Shown here: in pieces, positions 7,830 through 13,914 of the stretch
How the letters are laid out: each line of letters opens with the position of its first letter
Numbering within the stretch: position 1 is the first letter of the stretch
Assembly (NCBI GenBank): GCA_900313875.1
Contig: OMSY01000046.1
Span: 1 to 16,289, forward strand
Origin: an uncultured Actinomycetes bacterium
Lineage (GTDB): Bacteria > Actinomycetota > Coriobacteriia > Coriobacteriales > RUG844
Direction: 5' to 3'
Length of the DNA: 16,289 nucleotides
Translations under genes and position numbers: made by a program
Notes under the pieces: generated by a model
Database searches by the model: none
What the model was told of the DNA's origin: nothing
Seen by the model: only the letters and a program-made list of their open reading frames with translations

Positions 7830-8059
7830 CTCCGACCCCTCGGCACCTTGCACTTTTCAAGAAGGACGCTGATTGTGTCACGAAGTCGAGTTTTTACAAT
7901 CATTCCGGCCCGGTTACGACCGAATACGTGCAATCAGGGGGCTAAAACGGTCGTCCATCGCCGCAATTCTCACGATTTCGAGCGAGTCAATTGTAAAAAC
8001 TCGACTTCGTGACATGTTCCGAGAGGCTTTTGAAACAAGCGCTGGCATAGGGGTCGGAG
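7830..8059. repeat. Large palindromic intergenic repeat, copy 1 (core 7876-8014)
   Basis: A perfect 25-bp inverted repeat, starting TGTCACGAAGTCGAG and ending TTTTTACAAT (7876-7900), returns as its reverse complement at 7990-8014, giving a 139-bp core. Symmetry continues outwards. On each side, 17 bases beyond the core lies a TTTC/GAAA motif (CTTTTC 7853-7858; GAAACA 8032-8037), and further out CTCCGACCCCT (7830-7840) mirrors AGGGGTCGGAG (8049-8059). The inner loop also has an inverted pair, ACGACCG (7916-7922) / CGGTCGT (7948-7954). No open frame of substance is inside. No target-site duplication is evident. A second copy lies at 13915-14143. It could be a MITE, a REP/BIME-like repeat or a transcribed structured element; the rest of 7686-8280 shows nothing else I can support. 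Confidence 0.8.
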
Positions 8060-8280
8060 CTAGGCACCCTATTGGCCCCGTCCATCGATTCGCCGCTCAG
8101 CGCGCAAGCCCCTCCCCCGTGCTGCGGCAATCCAACTCGCGCCAAGAAAGGGAGGCCCCCCTTTCGGCGTTCCCTTTTGGTTCGGTGCAGCGGATTGGCT
8201 TCCTGCTCTCCTCTGAGATATCCACGCCCACTATCACGCCACGACCTTCGCAATTCTGGTTTTCGTCATATGGTGATTAT

Positions 8281-8298
8281 GTTAGACTGTCCTAACTT
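8281..8298 (+). promoter_or_regulatory. GTTAG-N6-CTAAC operator before the methyltransferase (site 3)
   Basis: GTTAG (8281-8285) - N6 - CTAAC (8292-8296) is the same palindrome as at 621-636 and 1333-1348, and as in the tetR promoter it runs into TAACTT (8293-8298), a -10-like hexamer. The -35 is poor (TGGTGA at 8271-8276 with a 16-nt spacer is the best I see). The GATTAT just before it (8275-8280) also precedes site 2. Transcription would start near 8305, giving a leader of about 120 bases before the methyltransferase ATG. Confidence 0.72.
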
Positions 8299-8310
8299 TA
8301 GTGAAGGGAA

Positions 8311-8368
8311 CCTGGATGCGAAAGGGCAAACCTGCGAGTCTGGCATCCAGGCGCTGCGGCATCGCATA
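8311..8368 (+). promoter_or_regulatory. Structured leader with possible 17-residue upstream peptide
   Basis: CCTGGATGC (8311-8319) pairs perfectly with GCATCCAGG (8343-8351), a 9-bp stem with a 23-nt loop, early in the presumed transcript. A short frame, ATG 8315 to TAG 8366-8368, encodes MRKGKPASLASRRCGIA and has AAGGGA seven bases or so before its ATG. Its start codon lies inside the stem. Stem and mini-frame together would suit a translation-dependent switch in front of the methyltransferase, but this is inference from layout only. I could not fit the segment to a known riboswitch. Confidence 0.35.
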
Positions 8369-8422
8369 GCCGTCTTCAACCTCTCACGGAGTTCAGACAG
8401 CACGGACGAAAGGAAGCGATCG

Positions 8423-9019
8423 ATGTCGATTTCAGAGAATTTCGGCAACCCGAAGGGCCTCATAGGCAGATTGATGTTGTCTGGCATGAACATGGGTCAT
8501 ACGCCGATGGCGAAGTGGGGCTTCGCGCAGTTCGAGGTGCCAGAGGCGGCAGTTGTCGTCGACATCGGCTGCGGTGGCGGGTACAACGTGAAGAGGCTTC
8601 TGGAACGCTGTCCGCGGGGCCACGTATTCGGCGTCGATATCTCCGAGGAAAGCGTCAAGAAGTCGCGTGCAGTCAACAAGAGCGAAGTTGGAAAACGCTG
8701 CGACATCGTGCGGGCGAGTGTGGAGGTGCTTCCCTTCGACGATCATGTGCTCGACCTGGCGACGGCGTTCGAGACGGTCTACTTCTGGCCCGACATTGCC
8801 GAGAACTTCAAGGAGGTACGCCGCGTCTTGGCAGACAGCGGGCATTTCGTCGTGATCAACGACCCCGGCAACCCGAACACGCACTGGGAGGACAAGATTC
8901 CCGGCATGAGAGCGTACACGGCCGAGCAGGTCGCCGAAACCATGGAAGCAGCCGGCTTCTCCGACATCCAGATCAGCAGCGAAAAGAACATGTTCTGCGT
9001 GAACGGGACCGCAAAGTAA
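8423..9019 (+). CDS. Class I SAM-dependent methyltransferase
   Basis: A 198-residue soluble enzyme that would transfer a methyl group from S-adenosylmethionine to a small molecule. Motif I VVVDIGCGGGYN has D47 and the glycine loop G49-x-G51-G52-G53; the acidic residue after strand 2 is D72 in FGVDIS. Later motifs are PFDDHVLDLATAFETVYFWPD and LADSGHFVVIND. The fold is that of the UbiE/Methyltransf_11 group, slightly short. I chose ATG 8423 for its AAAGGA (8409-8414) and the methyltransferase-like N-terminus; the frame is open upstream to 8072, but that part runs through the operator and encodes no recognisable domain. It stands alone, ~740 bases after the transport operon, yet carries the same operator, so it is probably co-regulated with transport. 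The substrate is unknown; the transported compound or a metabolite of it is a reasonable guess. Confidence 0.9.
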   Translation: MSISENFGNPKGLIGRLMLSGMNMGHTPMAKWGFAQFEVPEAAVVVDIGCGGGYNVKRLLERCPRGHVFGVDISEESVKKSRAVNKSEVGKRCDIVRASVEVLPFDDHVLDLATAFETVYFWPDIAENFKEVRRVLADSGHFVVINDPGNPNTHWEDKIPGMRAYTAEQVAETMEAAGFSDIQISSEKNMFCVNGTAK

Positions 9020-9146
9020 CGAACGGCGGTCGAGACGCTCCGTGCGTCGGGACATCAGCCTCCATCCCCCGTTGCCCGCGCGCGTCCGTTGTCTGCGCCA
9101 TGGACGCTCCGCATGTCTTCGACCCTGGTACCGAACGCACCGCGTT

Positions 9147-9161
9147 GCTACGATACGTAGC
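9147..9161. promoter_or_regulatory. Palindrome upstream of the XRE/DUF4097 gene (operator candidate)
   Basis: GCTACG (9147-9152) and CGTAGC (9156-9161) flank ATA, a perfect 6-bp inverted repeat ~100 bases before the gene. TACGAT within it could be part of a -10, but no good -35 is seen. The 240-base gap 9020-9259 holds nothing else that I recognise. Confidence 0.35.
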
Positions 9162-9259
9162 GGCTAATGCGCAGATGTCAGCACTTGTTGCTGGCTGCCA
9201 CCGGCGGATCGGGCGCATGATCGCGGCGCTGGATGCAATCGCAGGGAAAAGGAGCGAGC

Positions 9260-10159
9260 ATGTTGATTTCTCAGAAGATCAGGGAACTGCGCGGCGGGCG
9301 CGGGTGGTCCCAGGAGCAGATGGCCGAGAAGCTGAACGTCTCGCGGCAGGCCATCACGAAGTGGGAAACCGGCGGCGGGATGCCCGACATCGAGAACCTG
9401 GCCGCCATCGCGCAGCTGTTCGGCGTGTCGACCGATGCCCTCATCTTCGGCGAGAGTGCCCCGAGCTCAGGTCCGGGCGGCACCGGCCGCTTCGAGAGCG
9501 TCACGTCGGTCGACATCGCCGAGGAGAAGCACTACGACATCAAGGTCGGATGCGCGCGCTCGGTCGTCGTGAGCTCTTGCGAAGGAGAGAAGGTGACGGT
9601 GCGCCTCGCGGCCGACTCCATCGCCGACTTGGAGCGCGCGTTCAAGGCGATCCTGGACACGGAGGGACGCGGTTTCGACATCGACGTGACCAGCACGGGA
9701 ATCGTCGCAGACGCGCTCGCCCGCCAGCAGCTTGATGTGGCAATCGGGCTGCCCGCCGCCTACACAGCTGACGTGGAAGTCGAGCTGTACGCCGACGAGC
9801 TGCGCGTCGAGGGCATTCGCACGCACCTGGAGGTCGGCGGCAAAGTCGGCCTCGTGCGCTTGACGGACGTGGACGGCCATGTCGAGCTCGACGTGCCCGT
9901 CGACATGGAGGTCTGGGCCGATGACGTACGTGGCCGGCTCGACGTGAACCAGGTCGGTGCGACGTCGGTCCTGCACGTCGCCCAAGGCACGGCTTTCACC
10001 GCCAAGGCGCGCGGGCACCTGGGCAAGCGCACACTGCGCTTCACCCGCGACGGCCAGCCCGCCGACCCGCCGTCAGCCGAGGATGCCCCGCTTGCCATCG
10101 AACTCGCGGGCGCCCGCTGCGAGCTGACCGTGGATTCGGTCACCGGCTCCGGGATGTAG
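9260..10159 (+). CDS. XRE-family regulator with DUF4097-like C-terminal domain
   Basis: A 299-residue protein. Residues ~3-60 are a Cro/C1 helix-turn-helix: IRELRGGRGWSQEQMAEKL, then NVSRQAITKWETG and the closing IAQLFGVSTDALIFGE. After a glycine/serine linker comes ~200 residues of alternating short beta strands with repeated V-x-V/L-x-V patterns (ADVEVELYADELRVEGI, VRLTDVDGHVELDVPV, MEVWADDVRGRLDVNQ), the look of the DUF4097 beta-repeat domain common in Firmicutes and Actinobacteria. The combination suggests a DNA-binding protein whose C-terminal part senses or oligomerises. ATG 9260 has AAAGGAG (9248-9254) with good spacing; the frame is open to ATG 9233 without such a site. It appears to be a single-gene unit. 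No transmembrane segment is visible. Targets are unknown. Confidence 0.87.
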   Translation: MLISQKIRELRGGRGWSQEQMAEKLNVSRQAITKWETGGGMPDIENLAAIAQLFGVSTDALIFGESAPSSGPGGTGRFESVTSVDIAEEKHYDIKVGCARSVVVSSCEGEKVTVRLAADSIADLERAFKAILDTEGRGFDIDVTSTGIVADALARQQLDVAIGLPAAYTADVEVELYADELRVEGIRTHLEVGGKVGLVRLTDVDGHVELDVPVDMEVWADDVRGRLDVNQVGATSVLHVAQGTAFTAKARGHLGKRTLRFTRDGQPADPPSAEDAPLAIELAGARCELTVDSVTGSGM

Positions 10160-10194
10160 GAGGCGCATCGCTGTCGGGCAATCGCGCACTTCCT

Positions 10195-10229
10195 TACCCT
10201 TGCCCTTGCCCCTGCCCTTGCCCCTGCCT
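10195..10229. repeat. Hexanucleotide tandem repeat TGCCC(T/C)
   Basis: Five to six consecutive units of TGCCCT/TGCCCC (with a leading TACCCT) lie between the XRE gene and the marR promoter. The alternating T and C at the sixth position makes a 12-base period. A tract like this may slip during replication, but it lies ~30 bases upstream of the -35 box, so any effect on expression is speculation. Confidence 0.7.
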
Positions 10230-10258
10230 GTGATGATCGGCTTTGCTTCACGGGGGTA

Positions 10259-10316
10259 TTGACGGCACCTGCCAATAACTGTATAGTTTAGCCACTATAC
10301 AGTTAAGTGGCTAAAC
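10259..10316 (+). promoter_or_regulatory. marR promoter with two interlocked palindromes
   Basis: TTGACG (10259-10264) and TATAGT (10282-10287) are 17 bases apart, a good sigma-70 promoter. A first perfect 12-bp inverted repeat, TAACTGTATAGT (10276-10287) / ACTATACAGTTA (10294-10305), covers the -10 and start site. A second perfect 10-bp repeat, GTTTAGCCAC (10286-10295) / GTGGCTAAAC (10307-10316), interlocks with it, its left arm lying across the spacer of the first. The arms cannot all pair at once. This fits two adjacent or competing sites for the MarR dimer encoded at 10330 and so autoregulation of marR and the genes behind it. Confidence 0.8.
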
Positions 10317-10329
10317 AGTAGGAAGAGCG

Positions 10330-10800
10330 ATGACGGCAGAGGCAGGTATAGAGCTCAGCTGGGCATTCGAGAAGGCGTTCCACAAATATACTGCCTACGA
10401 GAGCCAGCCGCGCGATTTCGGCATCGGCTTCCCTCTCACGCAGAACGAGATCCACGCCATCGTGGTCGTGTGCGAGAACGAGGGCATCAGCCTCGGAGAG
10501 CTCGCGCGGATGCGCGGCGTCACGAAGGGCGCGATGTCCCAACTGGTAAGCAGGCTCGTCAAGAAGGGCCTGCTCGTGAAGGAGACCGCCGAGCATTCCG
10601 CGTCGTACGTCTCCCTCACGCCCACGAAGCTGGGCAGGAAAGCGCACGACAACCATTCCCGTGCGCACAAGACCATGGGCAAGACCATCGACCAGGAGCT
10701 GTTTTCCGACATGAGCGTGGAGGAAATGAAGCGCATAACCCAGAAGTTCAACCGCTTCGCGGAGCTTCTCGATGCCGAGATGGAAAAGGAGGGCGCATGA
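10330..10800 (+). CDS. MarR-family transcriptional regulator
   Basis: A 156-residue winged-helix regulator, typical MarR length. The HTH core lies at ~38-75: LTQNEIHAIVVVCENEGISLGELARMRGVTKGAMSQLVSRLVKKGLL, followed by the wing VKETAEHSASYVSLTPTKLGRK; the C-terminal helices (EEMKRITQKFNRFAELL) are the dimerisation part. ATG 10330 has AGGAAG (10320-10325) in place. It overlaps the next gene as ATGA. With the KTR mini-protein and the MFS exporter downstream, it probably represses its own operon and is released by a toxic small molecule or drug, the usual role of such MarR-exporter pairs. The strong palindromes in the promoter support autoregulation. Confidence 0.93.
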   Translation: MTAEAGIELSWAFEKAFHKYTAYESQPRDFGIGFPLTQNEIHAIVVVCENEGISLGELARMRGVTKGAMSQLVSRLVKKGLLVKETAEHSASYVSLTPTKLGRKAHDNHSRAHKTMGKTIDQELFSDMSVEEMKRITQKFNRFAELLDAEMEKEGA

Positions 10801-10982
10801 ACCCACCAGCGACATGGGCCACCTGTCCGCTATGCGGAAGGACGACGAAGTTGAAGCTGCGGCCTGACACGCGAATCGAGAACTTCCCGTTCTTCTGCCC
10901 CAAATGCAAACAGGAGGCACTCATCGACGCCGAGGGCACGCGCATCACCCGGGCAAGGAGGATGGCAGAGCGCAGGACATAG
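10797..10982 (+). CDS. Cysteine-rich KTR-type zinc-ribbon mini-protein
   Basis: A 61-residue protein too small for a standard length cut-off. Its start codon overlaps the marR stop (ATGA), a strong sign that it is real. It has two CxxC knuckles, C10-P-L-C13-G and C34-P-K-C37, 20 residues apart, with R-T-T-K-L-K-L-R-x-D-T-x-x-x-N-F-P between them and K-Q-E-A-L-I-D after the second. This is the pattern of the 'cysteine-rich KTR' family (PF14205), seen in conjugative elements and beside regulators in Firmicutes and Actinobacteria. It should bind one zinc ion; no function is known. The C-terminus is arginine-rich (RITRARRMAERRT), which may bind nucleic acid. Confidence 0.85.
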   Translation: MNPPATWATCPLCGRTTKLKLRPDTRIENFPFFCPKCKQEALIDAEGTRITRARRMAERRT

Positions 10983-11018
10983 CGCACGGCCGAACACGAT
11001 AGAGCCAGACGTTTAACG

Positions 11019-11054
11019 CAGAGCCGGTTTCCGAAAGGGGGGCCGGCTCTGTTG
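11019..11054 (+). terminator. Hairpin between the marR-KTR unit and the MFS gene
   Basis: CAGAGCCGG (11019-11027) pairs perfectly with CCGGCTCTG (11043-11051) around a loop that can pair further (CC-GAAA-GG), followed only by TTG. It may terminate part of the transcript after the KTR gene, leaving attenuated read-through into the exporter. The U-tract is poor, so efficiency is uncertain. Confidence 0.6.
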
Positions 11055-11087
11055 TCATGGCGCTGAACTGAAAGGCTGGAGAAGGCA

Positions 11088-12389
11088 ATGATCGAGGTGG
11101 AAACCATGAAAGACCAGAAGATGATGACGGATGGCGAGAAGGGATGGCTCGGCCCTGTCGCGCTCATCTGGACAGCGTACGCCATCACGTGCTTCGTGGC
11201 CATCGCCACCATCTACAGTATGGGATGGCATGTCACGAGCACCACGGGCGACCCCATGGCCATCGCGGCGGTGACCGTATGCGGGCTGCTGCCGCAGGGG
11301 CTCCTGGCGCCATTCGGCGGCGTGGTGGCCGACCGCCTCAACCGCAAGAGCATCCTGCTGGTGTGCTACGTGGCAATCGCGGTCGCGGCGCTTGCCACGG
11401 CGGGCATCATCTTGTCGGGGCACCTGAGCCTGCCCGTCATCCTGGCGTTCGTGCTCGTGATGGGCGTGCGCAACGGCTTTCGCGACCCGGCGTTCAACGC
11501 GCTCATGCCGATGCTCGTGCCAGAGCGACATCTGATCCGCATCAACATGCTGGACAACCTGCTTTCGGCGGCGTCGATGATTCTAGCGCCGGCTCTGGGC
11601 ATTCTTCTGTACTCGACGTTCGGGCTGAGCGCACCGATGCTCGCATTGGCGATCGGCAGTGTCCTCAGCATGCTGACGCTCGCCACCGTGCGCGTCCCGA
11701 CCGTCAGGAACGAGGCGGAGGTTCGTTTGCGCGACGAGTTCGCGGGCGGCTTCAAAATGATAGCGGAACATCGGGGTATGCTCGTCCTGATCCTCGTGTT
11801 CGTGGTGGGGCTCATGGCTTACGGCCCCTTCGACGACCTGATGCCGCTGCTCGTGTCCAGCGTGTTCGGCGGCGACGGCTATGCGGCGTCCATCTGCACG
11901 GGGGCGTTCGGTGCAGGGCTGCTCGCGGGAAGCGCGGGGATGATGGCAATCGGGGAGAAGGTTCCCCTGACCCGCATCATCGCGGGATGCGCCGTTGCCC
12001 TGAGCATCCTTATCCTGGTCTGTGGCCTCATGCCGGGGACGATGCTCCCCCTCCTCGCTGTCTGCACGGGACTTTCCGGAGGGTGCTGCGCGGGATTCGC
12101 AGGCCCCGCCACGACACTGCTGCAGAAGAACTGCGATCCCGAGTACCTCGGGCGGGTGATGGGCGTCTTCAACTCCGCCATGGCGCTGGGCATGCCGATT
12201 GGCACGGGCGTCGGCGGGACGATTGCCGCCCTTACCGGCGTGCAGCCCTTTTTCATGCTTGACGGCGCGGCCATGCTCGTTATCGGCATGTTCGCCGTGT
12301 TCTCGAAGAGCCTGTGCAGCTTGGACGGGAAGGCCACGCCGACCACTGGACCGGAGACGGTCGCTCATCAGTCAGGCGATATCGGCTGA
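11088..12389 (+). CDS. Major facilitator superfamily efflux transporter (MFS_3 / Mef-like)
   Basis: A 433-residue integral membrane protein with about 12 hydrophobic helices. The MFS motif A is present in the loop after helix 2: GGVVADRLNRKSILL (G-x-x-x-D-R-x-x-R-[KR]). The second half begins around residue 210 after a charged cytoplasmic loop (RNEAEVRLRDEFAGGFKMIAEHRG) and carries ADRL-like and GRVMGVFNSAMALGMPIG segments typical of MefA/enterobactin-exporter-like MFS proteins. ATG 11088 has GGAGAAGG (11078-11085); an in-frame ATG at 11106 is a weaker option. It lies 105 bases after the KTR gene with a hairpin between, downstream of MarR, so drug or metabolite export under MarR control is likely. 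The substrate is not identifiable. Confidence 0.88.
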   Translation: MIEVETMKDQKMMTDGEKGWLGPVALIWTAYAITCFVAIATIYSMGWHVTSTTGDPMAIAAVTVCGLLPQGLLAPFGGVVADRLNRKSILLVCYVAIAVAALATAGIILSGHLSLPVILAFVLVMGVRNGFRDPAFNALMPMLVPERHLIRINMLDNLLSAASMILAPALGILLYSTFGLSAPMLALAIGSVLSMLTLATVRVPTVRNEAEVRLRDEFAGGFKMIAEHRGMLVLILVFVVGLMAYGPFDDLMPLLVSSVFGGDGYAASICTGAFGAGLLAGSAGMMAIGEKVPLTRIIAGCAVALSILILVCGLMPGTMLPLLAVCTGLSGGCCAGFAGPATTLLQKNCDPEYLGRVMGVFNSAMALGMPIGTGVGGTIAALTGVQPFFMLDGAAMLVIGMFAVFSKSLCSLDGKATPTTGPETVAHQSGDIG

Positions 12390-12487
12390 AGCCGTGACGC
12401 GAAGCCGGATTCCACCCAGCGTAGGTCGCCATGCGCAGCACACGCGTACTGCCGTCGCAGCGAGCATGCGGCGCAACGTCTCGTTGC

Positions 12488-12530
12488 GTGACTCCCGGCG
12501 CGACGGCCCATATACTCGGAAGCACCGAGT
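12488..12530 (+). promoter_or_regulatory. Promoter of the XRE/zinc-ribbon gene with short palindrome
   Basis: GTGACT (12488-12493) and TATACT (12511-12516) are 17 bases apart. ACTCGG (12514-12519) and CCGAGT (12525-12530), an inverted repeat with a 5-nt spacer, overlap the -10 and expected start site. It may be an autoregulatory operator or a short hairpin at the 5' end of the RNA. Confidence 0.55.
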
Positions 12531-12546
12531 TGAATGGAGGTCCGCA

Positions 12547-12996
12547 ATGACCATCAAGGAAGCCTTGCCCGCGATTCGCAAGGAAAAGGGAATGACGCAG
12601 GAGGAGCTCGCCGCCAAGGTATACGTGACACGCCAGGCCGTGAGCCGCTGGGAGACGGGCGAGACCACCCCGAGCATCGATATGGCGAAGTTGCTCGCAT
12701 CCGTGCTCGACGTGCCCGTCATGCGTCTGCTCGACCTTCCACAGGAACCCGCATGCCAGTGCTGCGGCACGCCGTTCTCGGTCCCCAACATGGACAAGGG
12801 CACGGATGCGGACGGCACCGAGAACCCGGCCTTCTGCAAGTGGTGCTATGACGGCGGTGAGTTCGCCGACGCGACGATGGACGAGGTCATCGAGAAGTCG
12901 GCACCCTATCTGGTGCAGGCCACGGGCGTGAGCCTGGACGAGGCGGTATCGTTCATGGGCGCGCTGCTGCCAACCCTGGACCGCTGGAAGCAGTAG
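12547..12996 (+). CDS. XRE-family regulator with C-terminal zinc ribbon
   Basis: A 149-residue protein. Residues ~4-62 form a Cro/C1 helix-turn-helix: IRKEKGMTQEELAAKVYVTRQAVSRWETG and LLASVLDVPVMRLLDL. Residues ~68-125 form a zinc ribbon with C70-Q-C-C73-G and C97-K-W-C100-Y, and the spacing G-T-D-A-D-G-T-E-N-P between them matches the 'putative zinc ribbon' domain (PF12674), followed by its usual tail of acidic helices (ATMDEVIEKSAPYLV). The product probably binds DNA and zinc, but targets are unknown. ATG 12547 has GGAGG at 12536-12540; the frame is open upstream to 12199 inside the MFS gene, which is not coding in that frame. It has its own promoter and converges on the GyrI-like gene. 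Confidence 0.9.
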   Translation: MTIKEALPAIRKEKGMTQEELAAKVYVTRQAVSRWETGETTPSIDMAKLLASVLDVPVMRLLDLPQEPACQCCGTPFSVPNMDKGTDADGTENPAFCKWCYDGGEFADATMDEVIEKSAPYLVQATGVSLDEAVSFMGALLPTLDRWKQ

Positions 12997-13087
12997 CGGA
13001 AGCCTGCGTCGTCAGACGCCCTCCTTCGCCGCATTGCCATGTCAGCATCTCTGGGCTACATCGCCACGCTAGCATGTCGGACAGCTA

Positions 13088-13720
13088 TCACGCCTTCCGG
13101 ATAGGGTGGCGCACGACGGTTTTCGTCTTGGCGGGGTCACCTTTGCTCGGGTCCGAGAGGTAGATCTCGTGATGGCGCCGCGTGTCCGAAAAATCGGGGA
13201 CGTAGCCTTGGGATGCGGCGAACTCATGCATGGCGGCGACGGTGGCTGGCTCGTCATCGTATGGCCCCACATGCATGCATTGCACGCACAGGCCTTCCTC
13301 GATTTCGACGAGCTTCACGGGAGAGAAGTCGAGCTTCTTCTTGGCCGCTGCGGTTTCGACGGCCCAGGCGAAGGCAACTTCATCCACGAACTCGGGAACG
13401 CGGATGGCGGACACCCAGTGAAACGACGCCTTGTCCGCGTAGCCGACACCGTACACACCGGGCTGCCACCAGAAACCCTCGAGCGGCGGCACGACGTACT
13501 CGAAGAACCCCGGAATCGCATGGTCGGTCTTGTAGCTCATCTTCAGCGTGTATGCGACACCATACAGCAACCCGACTGCATTCTTGTATGCGCCGCCCTC
13601 CTCGTTGGGGTCGCCCGAGTCCTCAACCGATATGAAGCGCATGCGCGGCACTTCGACAAGAGACGGCTTCGTCTTCGGTCGGTACAGATTGCCGTATTCC
13701 TTCTTGAAGTCAAACGCCAT
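13088..13720 (-). CDS. GyrI-like small-molecule-binding domain protein
   Basis: A 210-residue cytoplasmic protein of a conserved stand-alone GyrI-like family (PF06445). Recognisable blocks are MAFDFKKEYGNLYRPKTKP at the N-terminus, ISVEDSGDPNEEGGAYKNAV, PPLEGFWWQPG, EGLCVQCMHVGPYDDEPAT and RRHHEIYLSDPSK near the C-terminus. GyrI-like proteins bind small hydrophobic ligands, and some stand-alone members hydrolyse DNA-alkylating cyclopropanoid toxins; the conserved E/W residues in PPLEGFWW would fit a ligand pocket. ATG 13720 (minus strand) has AAAGGCGG just upstream; the frame continues 27 codons further without such a site. It has its own promoter-like sequence and is convergent with the XRE/zinc-ribbon gene. 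Role inferred: detoxification or sensing; substrate unknown. Confidence 0.88.
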   Translation of the reverse strand: MAFDFKKEYGNLYRPKTKPSLVEVPRMRFISVEDSGDPNEEGGAYKNAVGLLYGVAYTLKMSYKTDHAIPGFFEYVVPPLEGFWWQPGVYGVGYADKASFHWVSAIRVPEFVDEVAFAWAVETAAAKKKLDFSPVKLVEIEEGLCVQCMHVGPYDDEPATVAAMHEFAASQGYVPDFSDTRRHHEIYLSDPSKGDPAKTKTVVRHPIRKA

Positions 13721-13765
13721 GATCCGCCTTTCGTCCGACGATCCCCGCTGCATCGCATCCCGACA

Positions 13766-13795
13766 ATTGTAGCCACCGATTGTGGCGGTTGGGAA
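13766..13795 (-). promoter_or_regulatory. Probable promoter of the GyrI-like gene with palindrome
   Basis: On the minus strand a -10 TACAAT (plus 13766-13771) and a -35-like TTCCCA (plus 13790-13795) are 18 bases apart. The spacer holds GCCAC-N5-GTGGC (plus 13772-13786), a possible operator. The -35 is weak (4 of 6). Confidence 0.45.
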
Positions 13796-13914
13796 CAGCA
13801 TGCGGCCCCAATGCTTTCAGGAGCGCGTTGCTGAGCCCCGTTGGCACTCGGAGAGCATTGGATGCAAGACGGGTGCAAGCGGGAAGTGAGTTCGATGCGG
13901 CATCTGCCCTGCGC

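Noticed and set aside
7876..8014. The TACAAT at the inner end of each repeat arm as an outward or inward promoter
   Set aside because: The bases 17 upstream, where a -35 should be, differ in all four arms and none matches TTGACA well.
7830..8059. The palindromic repeat as part of a CRISPR array
   Set aside because: Only two inverted arms occur at each locus, with no direct repeats at regular spacing and no cas genes.
8311..8400. Resemblance of the methyltransferase leader (GGGCAAACC ... GCATAGCC) to a c-di-GMP-I riboswitch
   Set aside because: Only two short blocks match; the GNRA tetraloop and its receptor, and the closing stem, are not seen. Better explained as a 9-bp stem with a mini-frame until tested with a covariance model.
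8072..8422. N-terminal extension of the methyltransferase frame by 117 codons
   Set aside because: The extension runs through the GTTAG-N6-CTAAC operator and the -10 box and encodes no domain; ATG 8423 has a proper ribosome binding site and gives a normal family start.
12997..13087. GCGTC-GTCA-GACGC hairpin (13006-13019) as a terminator between convergent genes
   Set aside because: The stem is only 5 bp and there is no T-run on either strand; too weak to annotate.
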